A stretch of 64,000 nt of DNA, taken from an uncultured Bacteroidales bacterium (lineage in GTDB: Bacteria; Bacteroidota; Bacteroidia; Bacteroidales; UBA932). A program made the position numbers and the translations under genes. This document shows, piece by piece, positions 9,364-18,115 of this stretch (its first letter is position 1; every line of letters starts with the position of its first letter). The notes under the pieces are model-generated. The model was not told where the DNA came from and searched no databases. It saw only the letters and a list, made by a program, of their open reading frames with translations. The stretch spans positions 1 through 64,000 of the forward strand of contig CALVDM010000014.1 in assembly GCA_944326335.1 (NCBI GenBank), written 5' to 3'.

Positions 9364-9414
9364 AACCTTAATATATTAGAAATTTCTTTGGAATCTTATT
9401 TTTCCCAAAACCAC

Positions 9415-9434
9415 GCAAAAATAATTATTTTTGC
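9415..9434. promoter_or_regulatory. Perfect 20-bp palindrome holding two back-to-back -7 boxes (fba and gmk)
   Basis: The stretch reads GCAAAAATAATTATTTTTGC and is its own reverse complement. The right half (9426-9433) is a plus-strand TATTTTTG -7 box for gmk; the left half (9416-9423, minus strand) is an identical box for fba. Each promoter's -33 region must lie beyond the other's -7 box, so both cannot be fully occupied at once. Confidence 0.65.
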
Positions 9435-9475
9435 AGAATAATGAAAATATTGTGGACCAGTATAGAGGATAATCG

Positions 9476-10063
9476 ATGGACAGGAAAGTCATAATTTTCT
9501 CGGCCCCGTCCGGTTCGGGAAAAAGCACCATAGTGAACCATATCCTCGGGCTCTACCCCGAGCTCGAGTTCTCGATATCGGCGACATCAAGGGCCCCGAG
9601 GGGCAATGAACAGAACGGACGGGAATACTACTTCTTCCCTGCCGACGAATTCAGGAAAATGATTTCCGGGGAGAAATTCGTGGAATATGAAGAAGTCTAT
9701 CCAGGCTCCTGGTACGGGACGCTGAAGTCCGAAGTGGAACGCATCTGGGACAAGGGGCACGTCATCATTTTCGACATAGATGTCAAGGGCGGGGTGAACC
9801 TGAAACGCATATTCGGGGACCGGGCCCTGTCCATATTCATAAGGACGAAATCTGTCGAAGAGCTCCGGCTCCGGCTCGAGCACAGGGGGACAGACAGCCC
9901 CGAAGCCATAGAGAGACGGGTGGCCAAGGCCGAGGAAGAGATGACGTATGCAGACAGGTTCGACTACATCCTTGTGAACGACGACCTGCAGGAGGCCTTT
10001 GCAGAAGCGGACAAGGTGGTCGGTGATTTCATTCGCAAAGGCAGGAGACCGGAGGCGAAATGA
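9476..10063 (+). CDS. gmk: Guanylate kinase
   Basis: Phosphorylates GMP to GDP with ATP. The P-loop SAPSGSGKST is at residues 9-18, and the GMP-binding lid segment with SRAPRGNEQNGREYYF follows at about 38-53. Length is 195 residues, normal for the family. The stop overlaps the nadD start (ATGA at 10060-10063), so the two are translationally coupled. The palindromic promoter region at 9415-9434 lies about 40 bases before the ATG. Confidence 0.96.
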   Translation: MDRKVIIFSAPSGSGKSTIVNHILGLYPELEFSISATSRAPRGNEQNGREYYFFPADEFRKMISGEKFVEYEEVYPGSWYGTLKSEVERIWDKGHVIIFDIDVKGGVNLKRIFGDRALSIFIRTKSVEELRLRLEHRGTDSPEAIERRVAKAEEEMTYADRFDYILVNDDLQEAFAEADKVVGDFIRKGRRPEAK

Positions 10064-10626
10064 AGATAGCGGTCTACCCGGGGTCATTCAACCCGCTCCA
10101 CATAGGGCACAAGGCCATAATCTCCTGTCTCACGGAGCAGATGGACTTCGACTGCGTATATCTCGTGGTCTCCCCGAAGAATCCGATAAAGGAGAGCGTC
10201 AGTGCAGACAGCGCAAGACAGAGATACGAGGCGGCATGCAAGGCTGTCTCAAGGTGCGGGCTGAATGTTGTCGTGGACGATATCGAGCTCGGCATGCCGG
10301 CTCCTCAATACACTGTCAGGACACTCGACGCGCTGAAAAACAGGGAGCCGGACAACACGTTCACGCTTGTGATAGGGGCGGACAACCTGGCAAACATCCA
10401 TAAATGGAAGAATTACAGGAAGATAGTGTCCGAATACGGGCTTCTGGTGTTCCCGAGGGAAGGCTTCGACAGTGAAGAGTTGAAACGGAGGCTGGAAGAG
10501 GAATTCGCCAGTGACGGACTCCCCTGCCGCATCGTCCTCGCTGACGCACCTTCTGTGAATGTATCATCCACGGAAATCCGTGAAGGTATTGCATCCGGCA
10601 AAGACATGTCCGGACTGCTGATGTAA
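10060..10626 (+). CDS. nadD: Nicotinate-nucleotide adenylyltransferase
   Basis: Adenylates nicotinate mononucleotide in NAD synthesis. The nucleotidyltransferase signature GSFNPLHIGH is at residues 8-17, and the C-terminal SSTEIR motif (about 170-175) is present. The length of 188 residues is normal. It overlaps gmk by four bases, and a CYTH-domain gene follows 12 bases later; the three form one transcription unit. Confidence 0.95.
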   Translation: MKIAVYPGSFNPLHIGHKAIISCLTEQMDFDCVYLVVSPKNPIKESVSADSARQRYEAACKAVSRCGLNVVVDDIELGMPAPQYTVRTLDALKNREPDNTFTLVIGADNLANIHKWKNYRKIVSEYGLLVFPREGFDSEELKRRLEEEFASDGLPCRIVLADAPSVNVSSTEIREGIASGKDMSGLLM

Positions 10627-10638
10627 AGAACTTTCGAC

Positions 10639-11115
10639 ATGCACATAGAGACAGAACGCAAATTTCTTGTGAATGACTCTTCCTTCAAGGAGTCGGCCAC
10701 GGAAAGCCATCGTCTGACACAAGGCTATATATGCCGGGAATCCGGAAGGACAGTGAGGGTCAGGCTTTGGGACGACAAGGCATATCTCACCATAAAGGGA
10801 CCGGGCAGCTCCAGCGGCATGAGCCGTTACGAATGGGAAAAGGAGATTCCTGCCGAAGATGCACGGGACCTGCTTCTCCTGTGCCGTAATGGGCTGATAG
10901 ACAAGACAAGGTACATAGTGCCCTTCGGAGGCAAGGTCTTCGAGGTGGACGAATTCCACGGGGAGAACACAGGACTCACGCTCGCCGAAATAGAACTCCG
11001 GTCCGAGGACGAAACCTTCGGGAAGCCGGACTGGCTCGGGAAGGAAGTCACAGGAGACCGGAGATACTATAATTCAATGCTTGCGGCTAACCCGTATTCC
11101 TGCTGGAAGGGATAG
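10639..11115 (+). CDS. CYTH-domain protein (inorganic triphosphatase-like)
   Basis: A 158-residue CYTH (CyaB/thiamine-triphosphatase) domain. The N-terminal ExExK signature appears as ETERK at residues 4-8, followed by alternating acidic and basic strands (VRVRLW, LTIKG, YEWEKEI, EIELRS) that build the triphosphate tunnel. Bacterial relatives such as YgiF hydrolyse inorganic triphosphate with a divalent metal, but the substrate here is not provable. It ends two bases before the end of the convergent GH109-like gene. Confidence 0.88.
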   Translation: MHIETERKFLVNDSSFKESATESHRLTQGYICRESGRTVRVRLWDDKAYLTIKGPGSSSGMSRYEWEKEIPAEDARDLLLLCRNGLIDKTRYIVPFGGKVFEVDEFHGENTGLTLAEIELRSEDETFGKPDWLGKEVTGDRRYYNSMLAANPYSCWKG

Positions 11116-11117
11116 TG

Positions 11118-12527
11118 TCATTCAACGAAGGCGTGACGGTAACCCTTTATCCTGTCCCAGCCTCCGCGGGTGAAATCGGGTATCTCCACCGGAGCGCTCC
11201 CGTTCTCTATCGAGATGGCGGACAGTTCCGTCAGACAGCACCACTCGGCAAGGTCGTAGACATCCATGTCGAGCGGAAGTCCGTTGCGCAGACAGTATAT
11301 GAGCCTGTAGTCCATTATGTAATCCATGCCTCCGTGGCCTCCGACCTTCCGGGCGGTATTCTCCAGTTCCTTCTGTATAGGGTGCTTGTACTTCTCCATC
11401 AGGGCTTTCTTCACATCCTCAGGGACGAAATCATGCGCGGACAGGTTCTCTATGTCTATCTCCCCTGACTTCCCTTCCCCGTCCTGCACAAGGCCGTCAG
11501 ACATTGAGGCATCTATCATGTAGCCCTCCACAGGATATTTGTTGGCGAATCCTTTCGTGCCTGTGAGCTGGTAGAGCCTGTTGTACGGCCTCGGGGTCAC
11601 GACATCGTGCTGTATCATGATTGTCTTGCCTTTCTCGGTGCGTATCATGGTCATCGTGTGGTCCCCGTTCCGGAAATCAGGAGCCTCCTCGCCACGGTTC
11701 TTTTCATAATATTCCCTGCCGTTCACGGCCTTGGTGTCCATCGACACGAGGAAATTCATCTTGTCTCCCCTGTGTATGTCGAGAGCCTGGCAGACCGGCC
11801 CGAGACCGTGCGTAGGATAGACGTCTCCCCTGTGGTCCCTGTTGTAGAGCAGCCTCCAGTCGTGCCAGTATTCGTCCCAATACTCCTCGAGATTGTGGAT
11901 ATACGCACCTTCAGCGTGCAGAATCTCACCGAAGAGCCCGTGCTGCGCCATGTTCAGTGTCGTAAGTTCGAAGAAGTCATAAACGCAGTTCTCCAGCTGC
12001 ATGCAATGCTTCCTCGTACGCTCCGACGTGTTCACAAGTTCCCATATTTCCTTCATGTTCATTGCAGCCGGCACCTCGATAGCCACATGCTTTCCATGCT
12101 CCATGGCATACTTCGCCATCATCACATGGCTTTTCCAGTCTGTTGCGATATACACGAGGTCTATGTCGTCACGCTCGCACAACTGCTTCCACACCTCCTC
12201 GTCCCCGCTGTATCCAGCAGCCTCGTGCCGGCCGTTCCCGACGAGAATCTTCTGGCATTTCTCCACATTGGCGGGCTCGACATCGCACAATGCCACTATT
12301 TCAGTGCCGTCTATGTGGCACATGCGTCCTACCGCGCCTGGGCCGCGCATCCCGAGACCTATGAAGCCTATACGTACGGTATCGATTGCCGGTGCGGCGA
12401 ATCCGAGCATGTCCTGCTGACCTGCCGGACGTTCAGGGACTTCCGTCCTGATGATGGAATCCGGGGAGCCGCAACCGGCACACAGGGCCAGCATTGAGGC
12501 TGAGATGAAGTAGATGAATTTTTTCAT
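11118..12527 (-). CDS. GH109-like, NAD-dependent glycosidase lipoprotein
   Basis: A 469-residue lipoprotein: the lipobox LCAGC puts the lipidated cysteine at C19. A Gfo/Idh-type Rossmann fold follows (IGFIGLGMRG, about 53-62). The segments EVPAA (E151-) and YPTHGLGPVCQ (237-247) with the later HRGD are hallmarks of family GH109, whose founding member is an alpha-N-acetylgalactosaminidase using tightly bound NAD+. Members act on terminal alpha-GalNAc such as mucin or blood-group A epitopes. Export as a lipoprotein fits an extracytoplasmic glycosidase, not a metabolic dehydrogenase. Its ATG overlaps the rluA stop (12524-12527), so the two are cotranscribed. Sugar specificity is inferred only. 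Confidence 0.82.
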   Translation of the reverse strand: MKKFIYFISASMLALCAGCGSPDSIIRTEVPERPAGQQDMLGFAAPAIDTVRIGFIGLGMRGPGAVGRMCHIDGTEIVALCDVEPANVEKCQKILVGNGRHEAAGYSGDEEVWKQLCERDDIDLVYIATDWKSHVMMAKYAMEHGKHVAIEVPAAMNMKEIWELVNTSERTRKHCMQLENCVYDFFELTTLNMAQHGLFGEILHAEGAYIHNLEEYWDEYWHDWRLLYNRDHRGDVYPTHGLGPVCQALDIHRGDKMNFLVSMDTKAVNGREYYEKNRGEEAPDFRNGDHTMTMIRTEKGKTIMIQHDVVTPRPYNRLYQLTGTKGFANKYPVEGYMIDASMSDGLVQDGEGKSGEIDIENLSAHDFVPEDVKKALMEKYKHPIQKELENTARKVGGHGGMDYIMDYRLIYCLRNGLPLDMDVYDLAEWCCLTELSAISIENGSAPVEIPDFTRGGWDRIKGYRHAFVE

Positions 12528-13249
12528 ATCATATCATTTATTTTGAATGTATTCCACGTTTCCGGAAGCGGAGCCTCGACAGTCATCTCCACCTTCCTGA
12601 CAGGATGCACGAAACTTATCCGCCTCGAATGCAGGCAGATGCTTCCGTCAGGATTCGACCTCGGTGCACCGTATTTCAAATCCCCCTTTATCACACAGCC
12701 CATGTCGGAAAGCTGGCACCGTATCTGATGATGCCGGCCTGTCAGGAGATGCACCTCGAGAAGCCAGTATCTGTCCGTCTTTCCGAGGAGCCTGTATTCC
12801 AGTTCCGCCAGTTTCGCATCCTTCCTCAGGGAGCCGGGACGGCACATGTACGACTTGTTCCTGGCCTCATTCCTGAAAATGTGGCCGGTAAGTCTCGCCG
12901 ACTCTGCAGGAGGGGCGGAACACACTATTGCCCAGTAATATTTGCAGATGCTGCCGGTCCTGAACATGTCGTTCAGGCGTGCGAGGGCTTTGGAGGTCTT
13001 CGCAAGCACGACTATGCCACTCACCGGGCGGTCAAGGCGGTGCGGCACTCCGAGAAACACGCTCCCGGGCTTCGCATCCCGCATTGCCATGAAAGATTTG
13101 TACAGGTCGGCAATGGTCTCATCTTCAGTCATGTCTGCCTGGACAATCTCTCCGGCCTTCTTGTTCACGACAAGAAGGTGGTTGTCCTCGTAGAGAATCC
13201 GTGCCGAGGCATCTCCATATTCTTCCTCTGACAGTGTTCTATACAGCAT
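12524..13249 (-). CDS. RluA-family pseudouridine synthase
   Basis: A 241-residue RNA pseudouridine synthase with HRLDRPVSG at 70-78 (catalytic D73) and C-terminal TGRHHQIR. There is no S4 domain, as in the short RluA group; the RNA target is unknown. The frame stays open upstream to 13372, but I start at the ATG at 13249: the extra 41 codons are Lys/Arg-rich filler, and a TATATTTG -7 box lies inside them at 13282-13275. It is the second RluA domain in the window, the other being fused to the acetyltransferase at 6111-7373. The stop overlaps the GH109-like start. Confidence 0.9.
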   Translation of the reverse strand: MLYRTLSEEEYGDASARILYEDNHLLVVNKKAGEIVQADMTEDETIADLYKSFMAMRDAKPGSVFLGVPHRLDRPVSGIVVLAKTSKALARLNDMFRTGSICKYYWAIVCSAPPAESARLTGHIFRNEARNKSYMCRPGSLRKDAKLAELEYRLLGKTDRYWLLEVHLLTGRHHQIRCQLSDMGCVIKGDLKYGAPRSNPDGSICLHSRRISFVHPVRKVEMTVEAPLPETWNTFKINDMI

Positions 13250-13274
13250 CCGGAAATGTTTTTGATTGCCGGAA

Positions 13275-13282
13275 CAAATATA
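13275..13282 (-). promoter_or_regulatory. Promoter -7 box for rluA-GH109
   Basis: Reverse-strand TATATTTG matches TAnnTTTG and would give a leader of only about 20 nt before the ATG at 13249. It also supports the shorter gene start. Confidence 0.55.
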
Positions 13283-13341
13283 AGGATATTTTTCTTTTGT
13301 CTGACTTTTCTTCCTTTGTTTGCATGATATTTTCAGTAAAA

Positions 13342-13400
13342 TAACGTCAGTTCGACGAATTATTCTGTTCAATATCAGAGATTCCGGCGAACTGACGTTA
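13342..13400. repeat. 13-bp perfect inverted repeat, 33-base spacer
   Basis: TAACGTCAGTTCG (13342-13354) is repeated as its exact reverse complement at 13388-13400. The spacer is AT-rich and the arms are not followed by a T-run, so it is not a terminator. It lies between the rluA promoter and the AT-rich leader of the ATPase gene. The rest of 13250-13665 holds only the rluA and ATPase promoters and a tandem 12-base AT repeat near 13597-13625. Confidence 0.7.
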
Positions 13401-13633
13401 CGATTTCTTCGAAATCCCTTTCCTTTTTTGTGTCACCCCCCTTAAATTCATTCCATTCATTTCATCGAATTCACGTTATATTATAAATAATACCGGCAAA
13501 CTCCTGGTATCATAAAGAGAGTCTGGAATGTCGGACCAATATCTTGCAAAGTGACAATCTGCAATGGACAAGAAACCTTATATCTTGACAATAATATTTT
13601 TATTAGTAATAAAATTATTAGTAATAATATTCT

Positions 13634-13641
13634 TATTTTTG
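13634..13641 (+). promoter_or_regulatory. Promoter -7 box for the AAA ATPase gene
   Basis: TATTTTTG matches TAnnTTTG and lies 25 bases before the ATG at 13666. An in-frame ATG at 13564 is upstream of it, so the box decides for the later start. Confidence 0.55.
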
Positions 13642-13665
13642 CCTCAGAATAAAATTTGCGTGCAC

Positions 13666-14805
13666 ATGGAAAACAAACCTTTTACATTTGGCGTTGCAAC
13701 ATCGGGAGATAACTTTACTGATCGAGAAAAAGAGACGGAACGTTTGTTGATGAACTTCCGCCATGGCGTAAATACAATACTCATTTCTCCTCGACGTTGG
13801 GGTAAGACCTCTTTGGTGCAGAAAGTATGTCGTCTGGTACAGACTGAACAGTTGAAGGTTGTATACCTGGATATCTTTTCTTGCCGCAGCGACAAGGATT
13901 TCTACGATGCCTTCGCTTCTGCTATCCTTAAACAAACCTCATCTAAATCAGAGGAGTGGATCGAAAATGCCAAACTATTCCTGGCGCGTATCACTCCAAA
14001 AATATCAATCGGTCCTGACCCTATGACGGATTTTTCCATATCGTTTGAAATCAATCACAGAAGCAACGACATCGATGAAATCCTGCAGCTTCCCGAAAAA
14101 ATAGCTCAAAAAAAAGGATGCAACATCGTTGTTTGCATTGACGAATTCCAACAGATTGCAGAGTTTAAGGATTCCAAAACCTTTCAGAAGCGTTTACGCT
14201 CGGTCTGGCAATTGCAAAAATCCGTATCCTATTGCCTTTTTGGGAGCAAGAAGCATCTAATGAATGAACTGTTTGAAAAAAAGAGTTTCCCGTTCTATAA
14301 ATTTGGAGATGCGATATATCTGTCAAAAATCAGTACGCAAAATTGGATAGAATATATTTGTAGAAGGTTTGAAGTTACCGGCAAGCAAATCTCTGAAGAG
14401 TTGGCTGAGAAGATTTGCCAAAGAGTGGACAATCATTCTTCGTATGTACAGCAATTGGCATGGTTAGTATGGATTCATACTGATAAAATTGCAACAGAAC
14501 AAGATTTCGAGGCCGCCTATCAGGATATCATAGACCAGAATACTCCATTATTTGAGAAGCAGACCGAAAGCTTGACAACCTATCAAATGAATTTCCTGCG
14601 AGCCATTATAGATGGCATTCACAGCGAGTTCACCACTCAGGAGGTCCTGAATAAATATCAGCTCGGTTCGTCTGCTAATGTCAGTATTGTAAAACGGGCT
14701 TTAGTCAAAAAAGAACTTATTGAAATCGAGAAACGCCAGGTCGTGATTCCTGATCCTATCATGGCAGTATGGTTAAAACGCGAATTAGGCATATGTTGGC
14801 ACTGA
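13666..14805 (+). CDS. Archaeal-type AAA ATPase (ATPase_2 family)
   Basis: A 379-residue cytoplasmic ATPase with Walker A SPRRWGKTSL near residues 43-52 and Walker B VVCIDEFQQI near 156-165. The N-terminal FTDREKETERL and the C-terminal winged-helix-like half fit the ATPase_2 group, often found next to mobile or toxin-like genes; no function is proven. I start at 13666, not 13564: the extra 34 residues are a hydrophobic translation of AT-rich DNA and a promoter box lies between. Two hand-counted 60-base samples give about 35-40% GC against about 57% for neighbours, and the gene stands alone, pointing to lateral acquisition. Confidence 0.85.
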   Translation: MENKPFTFGVATSGDNFTDREKETERLLMNFRHGVNTILISPRRWGKTSLVQKVCRLVQTEQLKVVYLDIFSCRSDKDFYDAFASAILKQTSSKSEEWIENAKLFLARITPKISIGPDPMTDFSISFEINHRSNDIDEILQLPEKIAQKKGCNIVVCIDEFQQIAEFKDSKTFQKRLRSVWQLQKSVSYCLFGSKKHLMNELFEKKSFPFYKFGDAIYLSKISTQNWIEYICRRFEVTGKQISEELAEKICQRVDNHSSYVQQLAWLVWIHTDKIATEQDFEAAYQDIIDQNTPLFEKQTESLTTYQMNFLRAIIDGIHSEFTTQEVLNKYQLGSSANVSIVKRALVKKELIEIEKRQVVIPDPIMAVWLKRELGICWH

Positions 14806-14872
14806 ACCGGCAATCAAGTACCCGGAAACGGAATCTCTGCCACCGGCACTGACAGTTTTCCTTGAAGATGAC

Positions 14873-14885
14873 TGACATTTTGGCA
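14873..14885 (+). promoter_or_regulatory. Candidate heat-shock palindrome upstream of dnaK
   Basis: TGACATTTTGGCA is an imperfect TGACA-N3-TGTCA palindrome, 122 bases before the dnaK ATG. The grpE upstream region has a perfect version (63174-63186). In both, a TAT triplet lies exactly 20 bases beyond the palindrome, where a -7 box would be. A CTGACAG half-site lies nearby at 14849-14855. Confidence 0.45.
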
Positions 14886-15007
14886 CATTTCCATCCGTCA
14901 CCGACTATGGCACAGGTTTAGATAATAGGCAGTCGTCTTCCGGGACGGGCATGAAACCCCGGCCGGAAGCATGATTAAACGACAAAAATAAAAGGAGACA
15001 GATAATT

Positions 15008-16903
15008 ATGGGAAAAATCATTGGTATTGACTTGGGAACCACGAACTCTTGCGTGGCAGTCATGGAAGGCAACGAGCCTACCGTCATCATCAACAACGAA
15101 GGTCAGAGGACGACGCCTTCAGTAGTTGCGTTCACGGACGGCGGAGAGAGGAAAATCGGTAATCCTGCAAAGAGGCAGGCCATCACCAATCCGCACAAGA
15201 CCGTATTCTCTATCAAGAGATTCATGGGTGAGACATACGATCAGGTAACCAAGGAAGTCGAGAGGGTGCCTTACAAGGTTGTCCGCGGCGAGAACAACAC
15301 GCCGAGGGTGGACATTGACGGCAGACTCTACACTCCGCAGGAGATTTCAGCCATGATTCTCCAGAAGATGAAGAAGACCGCCGAAGAGTACCTGAGGCAG
15401 GATGTCACTGAAGCCGTCATCACCGTACCGGCCTACTTCTCCGATTCGCAGAGGCAGGCCACAAAGGAAGCCGGAAAAATCGCCGGGCTCGATGTAAAAC
15501 GTATCATCAACGAACCTACGGCCGCCGCGCTTGCCTATGGCCTCGACAAGCAGAACAAGGACATGAAAATCGCGGTATATGACCTCGGTGGCGGTACATT
15601 CGATATCTCAATCATGGAACTGGGAGACGGAGTGTTCGAAGTGAAGTCCACCAACGGTGATACGCACCTCGGAGGTGATGATTTCGACCAGGTCATCATA
15701 GACTGGCTTGCTTCGGAATTCGCTACCGAAAACGGTGGAATAGACCTGAAGAAGGACCCTATGGCTCTGCAGAGACTGAAAGAGGCTGCCGAAAAGGCGA
15801 AGATAGAGCTTTCAAGCCAGACATCCACGGAAATCAACCTGCCTTACATCATGCCGGTGGACGGTATTCCAAAACACCTTGTAAAGACTCTGACAAGGGC
15901 AAAGTTCGAGCAGCTTGCCGACACCCTCATCCAGAGGACCATCGAGCCATGCCGCAAGGCTCTTGCAGACGCAGGCTACACTGCATCAGATATAGACGAG
16001 GTGCTTCTCGTGGGAGGTTCGACACGTATCCCTGCAATCCAGGCCATCGTGGAGAAATTCTTCGGCAAGGCTCCTAACAAGAGCGTCAACCCTGACGAGG
16101 TCGTTGCCATCGGTGCAGCAATCCAGGGCGGTGTGCTTGCAGGAGATGTCAAGGATGTGCTCCTTCTGGATGTGACCCCGCTTTCACTCGGTATCGAGAC
16201 ATTGGGCGGAGTGATGACAAAACTCATCGAGTCCAACACCACCATCCCTACAAGGAAATCGCAGGTGTTCTCGACGGCAGCGGACAACCAGCCTTCCGTT
16301 GAAATCCATGTGCTCCAGGGAGAAAGGCCTATGGCCAAGGACAACAAGGAGATTGGCAAGTTCCATCTTGACGGCATAGCTCCGGCACCGAGAGGAGTCC
16401 CTCAGATTGAGGTGACATTCGACATCGATGCCAACGGTATCCTGAATGTGTCGGCAAAAGACAAGGCTACAGGCAAGGAGCAGAAAATCAGGATTGAGGC
16501 TTCATCCGGACTCAGCGAGGACGAAATCAAGAGGATGCGTGACGAAGCCAAGGCCAACGAGGCTGCCGACAACGCCGAAAGGGAAAGAGTCGACAAGATA
16601 AACAATGCGGATGCCCTCTGCTTCCAGACAGAAAAGAACCTGAAGGAATATGGCGACAAAATTCCTGCCGACAAGAAAGGCGCTATCGAGACCGCCCTCA
16701 ACAACCTGAAGGAAGCTGTCAAGAATCAGAACATATCCGACATAGACAGATACAACAGCGAACTCGAGGCTGCATGGCATGCCGCTTCAGAAGACATGGC
16801 AAAAGCTGCAGGCGCTCAGCAGGGCGGGCCTCAGGGACCGTTCCAGGGTGGCCCTCAGGGACCTCAGAACGGACCTGACAACCAGGGACCTGACGAGCAG
16901 TAA
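15008..16903 (+). CDS. dnaK: Chaperone DnaK (Hsp70)
   Basis: The main Hsp70 chaperone, 631 residues, working with GrpE and DnaJ (encoded 48 kb away in this window). The ATPase domain opens with [16 protein letters not shown] (4-19); the phosphate-2 motif [12 protein letters not shown] is near 194-205; the substrate-binding domain and helical lid follow. The C-terminus is a low-complexity tail of repeated GGPQGP units from about 602 instead of the usual EEVD-like end, common in Bacteroidota. It is preceded by AGGAGA 11 bases before the ATG, one of the few purine-rich ribosome sites here. A strong terminator follows. Confidence 0.98.
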   Translation: MGKIIGIDLGTTNSCVAVMEGNEPTVIINNEGQRTTPSVVAFTDGGERKIGNPAKRQAITNPHKTVFSIKRFMGETYDQVTKEVERVPYKVVRGENNTPRVDIDGRLYTPQEISAMILQKMKKTAEEYLRQDVTEAVITVPAYFSDSQRQATKEAGKIAGLDVKRIINEPTAAALAYGLDKQNKDMKIAVYDLGGGTFDISIMELGDGVFEVKSTNGDTHLGGDDFDQVIIDWLASEFATENGGIDLKKDPMALQRLKEAAEKAKIELSSQTSTEINLPYIMPVDGIPKHLVKTLTRAKFEQLADTLIQRTIEPCRKALADAGYTASDIDEVLLVGGSTRIPAIQAIVEKFFGKAPNKSVNPDEVVAIGAAIQGGVLAGDVKDVLLLDVTPLSLGIETLGGVMTKLIESNTTIPTRKSQVFSTAADNQPSVEIHVLQGERPMAKDNKEIGKFHLDGIAPAPRGVPQIEVTFDIDANGILNVSAKDKATGKEQKIRIEASSGLSEDEIKRMRDEAKANEAADNAERERVDKINNADALCFQTEKNLKEYGDKIPADKKGAIETALNNLKEAVKNQNISDIDRYNSELEAAWHAASEDMAKAAGAQQGGPQGPFQGGPQGPQNGPDNQGPDEQ

Positions 16904-16924
16904 CCTGCACTTCGGGAAAGAAAA

Positions 16925-16961
16925 GATGAGCCGGAAAAAATCCGGTTCATCTTTTTTTTTT
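16925..16961 (+). terminator. Rho-independent terminator of dnaK
   Basis: An 11-bp stem (16925-16935 with 16941-16951, one G-U pair), a five-A loop and a run of ten T. It lies 21 bases after the dnaK stop and just before the end of the convergent lipoprotein gene, so it may serve both. Confidence 0.9.
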
Positions 16962-16965
16962 GCCC

Positions 16966-18039
16966 TCATCTGAGCACGAAGTCGGAGACACTCTTCAGCC
17001 CGACCATCCCGTAGTAGGAGCTCTCGATGTCTCCGTTCAGGCACACAAGCCTTCCGAGCAGTTCCGGATGCATGGCAAGGTTGAGCGCATCCCTGACATC
17101 CCCGGCCGGAAGCTGTACTGCAATGCAGTTGTCCCTCGACGCCGACGAGGAACGCGGGCCGAGCAGCAGATTCGATGCGGACTTGAACGGCGGGGAGAAT
17201 GATGCGTTGGCAGAAGTCAAGTCTCCTCCCACTATGAACCCCGACACCCAGACATCCTCCCTCCCGACACTTGCGAGAGCCTGGTTCACTGTCAGAGCAT
17301 CCTCGTATGAGCCACCTTTGGAATCCCCGCCCCCGAGCCGGTACGTCTCGTTTGTCCAGACCCTGGCTGTGTCAAGGTTTATCCGGATCCCCTTCGAAGC
17401 CTGGTCCTCGCTTACAGACACCCTGAGGGTGAGAATCTCCTGTGCGGCAAGTGTCCTTGTCAGCAGGACCGTTTCCTTTCCGCCGTCCAGGAGGACGAGG
17501 GACACCTGTCCCGGGCTGAAATACGCAATCCGCTTCTCCGAGTAGGAATACATCAGGCGTTCCCCTCCAGCCTTCAGAAACAGTACACCTTCAGGGTACA
17601 CGGAAAGGAATCCCGGCGCTATGTCCAGCCTGATACCGGAATTTATCTGCCGGCATCCGAGTTCTACGGTCATCACCCCGTCAGGCGGCACAACCACGCA
17701 CTGTTCATCCCCGTACTGCGGACTGGAGAACTCCAGCCCCGAAAAATCCCCTGACCGGACAAAGATGCCGTAACTTCCCGACGGCACCTCCATGGACTCC
17801 GGCAGGTCGCAATAGATACCGTCGAATATCACCGACCCTCCTTCGTCCGTGACAGTAATAAGGAAATCATTCGTGTCAGGCATCTCCCGGGAGACTTTGG
17901 ACAATTCCCGGGGATTCCCATCGAAGCGGAACAGCAGGGTCCCGGCCGGTGCCGGCCCCGCCTCCTTTCTGCATGACATGCTGCAGACAATCGAAACAAG
18001 CAGCACGGCGACTGCCTGGATGGTTGCAATTCTTTTCAT
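16966..18039 (-). CDS. DUF4493/DUF6359-type lipoprotein
   Basis: A 357-residue predicted lipoprotein: the signal ends in SMSC (C23). The N-terminal half resembles DUF4493, an Ig-like surface domain of Bacteroidota (LLFRFDGN... DFLITVTDEGG... VPSGSYGIFVRSGD). The C-terminal ~120 residues match the OB-like DUF6359 pattern (VNQALAS... VWVSGFIVGG... NCIAVQLP... DALNLAMHPELLGR... GMVGLKSVSDF). Such proteins are extracellular and of unknown function. It lies 131 bases after the clan GH-A gene and has its own TACTTTTG promoter box, so it may be outside the main PUL transcript. Confidence 0.75.
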   Translation of the reverse strand: MKRIATIQAVAVLLVSIVCSMSCRKEAGPAPAGTLLFRFDGNPRELSKVSREMPDTNDFLITVTDEGGSVIFDGIYCDLPESMEVPSGSYGIFVRSGDFSGLEFSSPQYGDEQCVVVPPDGVMTVELGCRQINSGIRLDIAPGFLSVYPEGVLFLKAGGERLMYSYSEKRIAYFSPGQVSLVLLDGGKETVLLTRTLAAQEILTLRVSVSEDQASKGIRINLDTARVWTNETYRLGGGDSKGGSYEDALTVNQALASVGREDVWVSGFIVGGDLTSANASFSPPFKSASNLLLGPRSSSASRDNCIAVQLPAGDVRDALNLAMHPELLGRLVCLNGDIESSYYGMVGLKSVSDFVLR

Positions 18040-18083
18040 CTTTCCTCCTTTTCCAAATCGGGCCGCACCGTTGCAGCCGGAGG

Positions 18084-18091
18084 CAAAAGTA
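18084..18091 (-). promoter_or_regulatory. Promoter -7 box for the DUF4493/6359 lipoprotein
   Basis: Reverse-strand TACTTTTG (TAnnTTTG) lies 45 bases before the ATG at 18039, implying a leader of about 38 nt. Confidence 0.45.
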
Positions 18092-18115
18092 TGTCATAAA
18101 GACGGGACTGACCGT

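Noticed and set aside
13564-13665. Hydrophobic N-terminal extension of the AAA ATPase, as if a membrane anchor
   Set aside because: It is a translation of AT-rich leader DNA containing a tandem repeat, and a TATTTTTG promoter box lies inside it just before the ATG at 13666.
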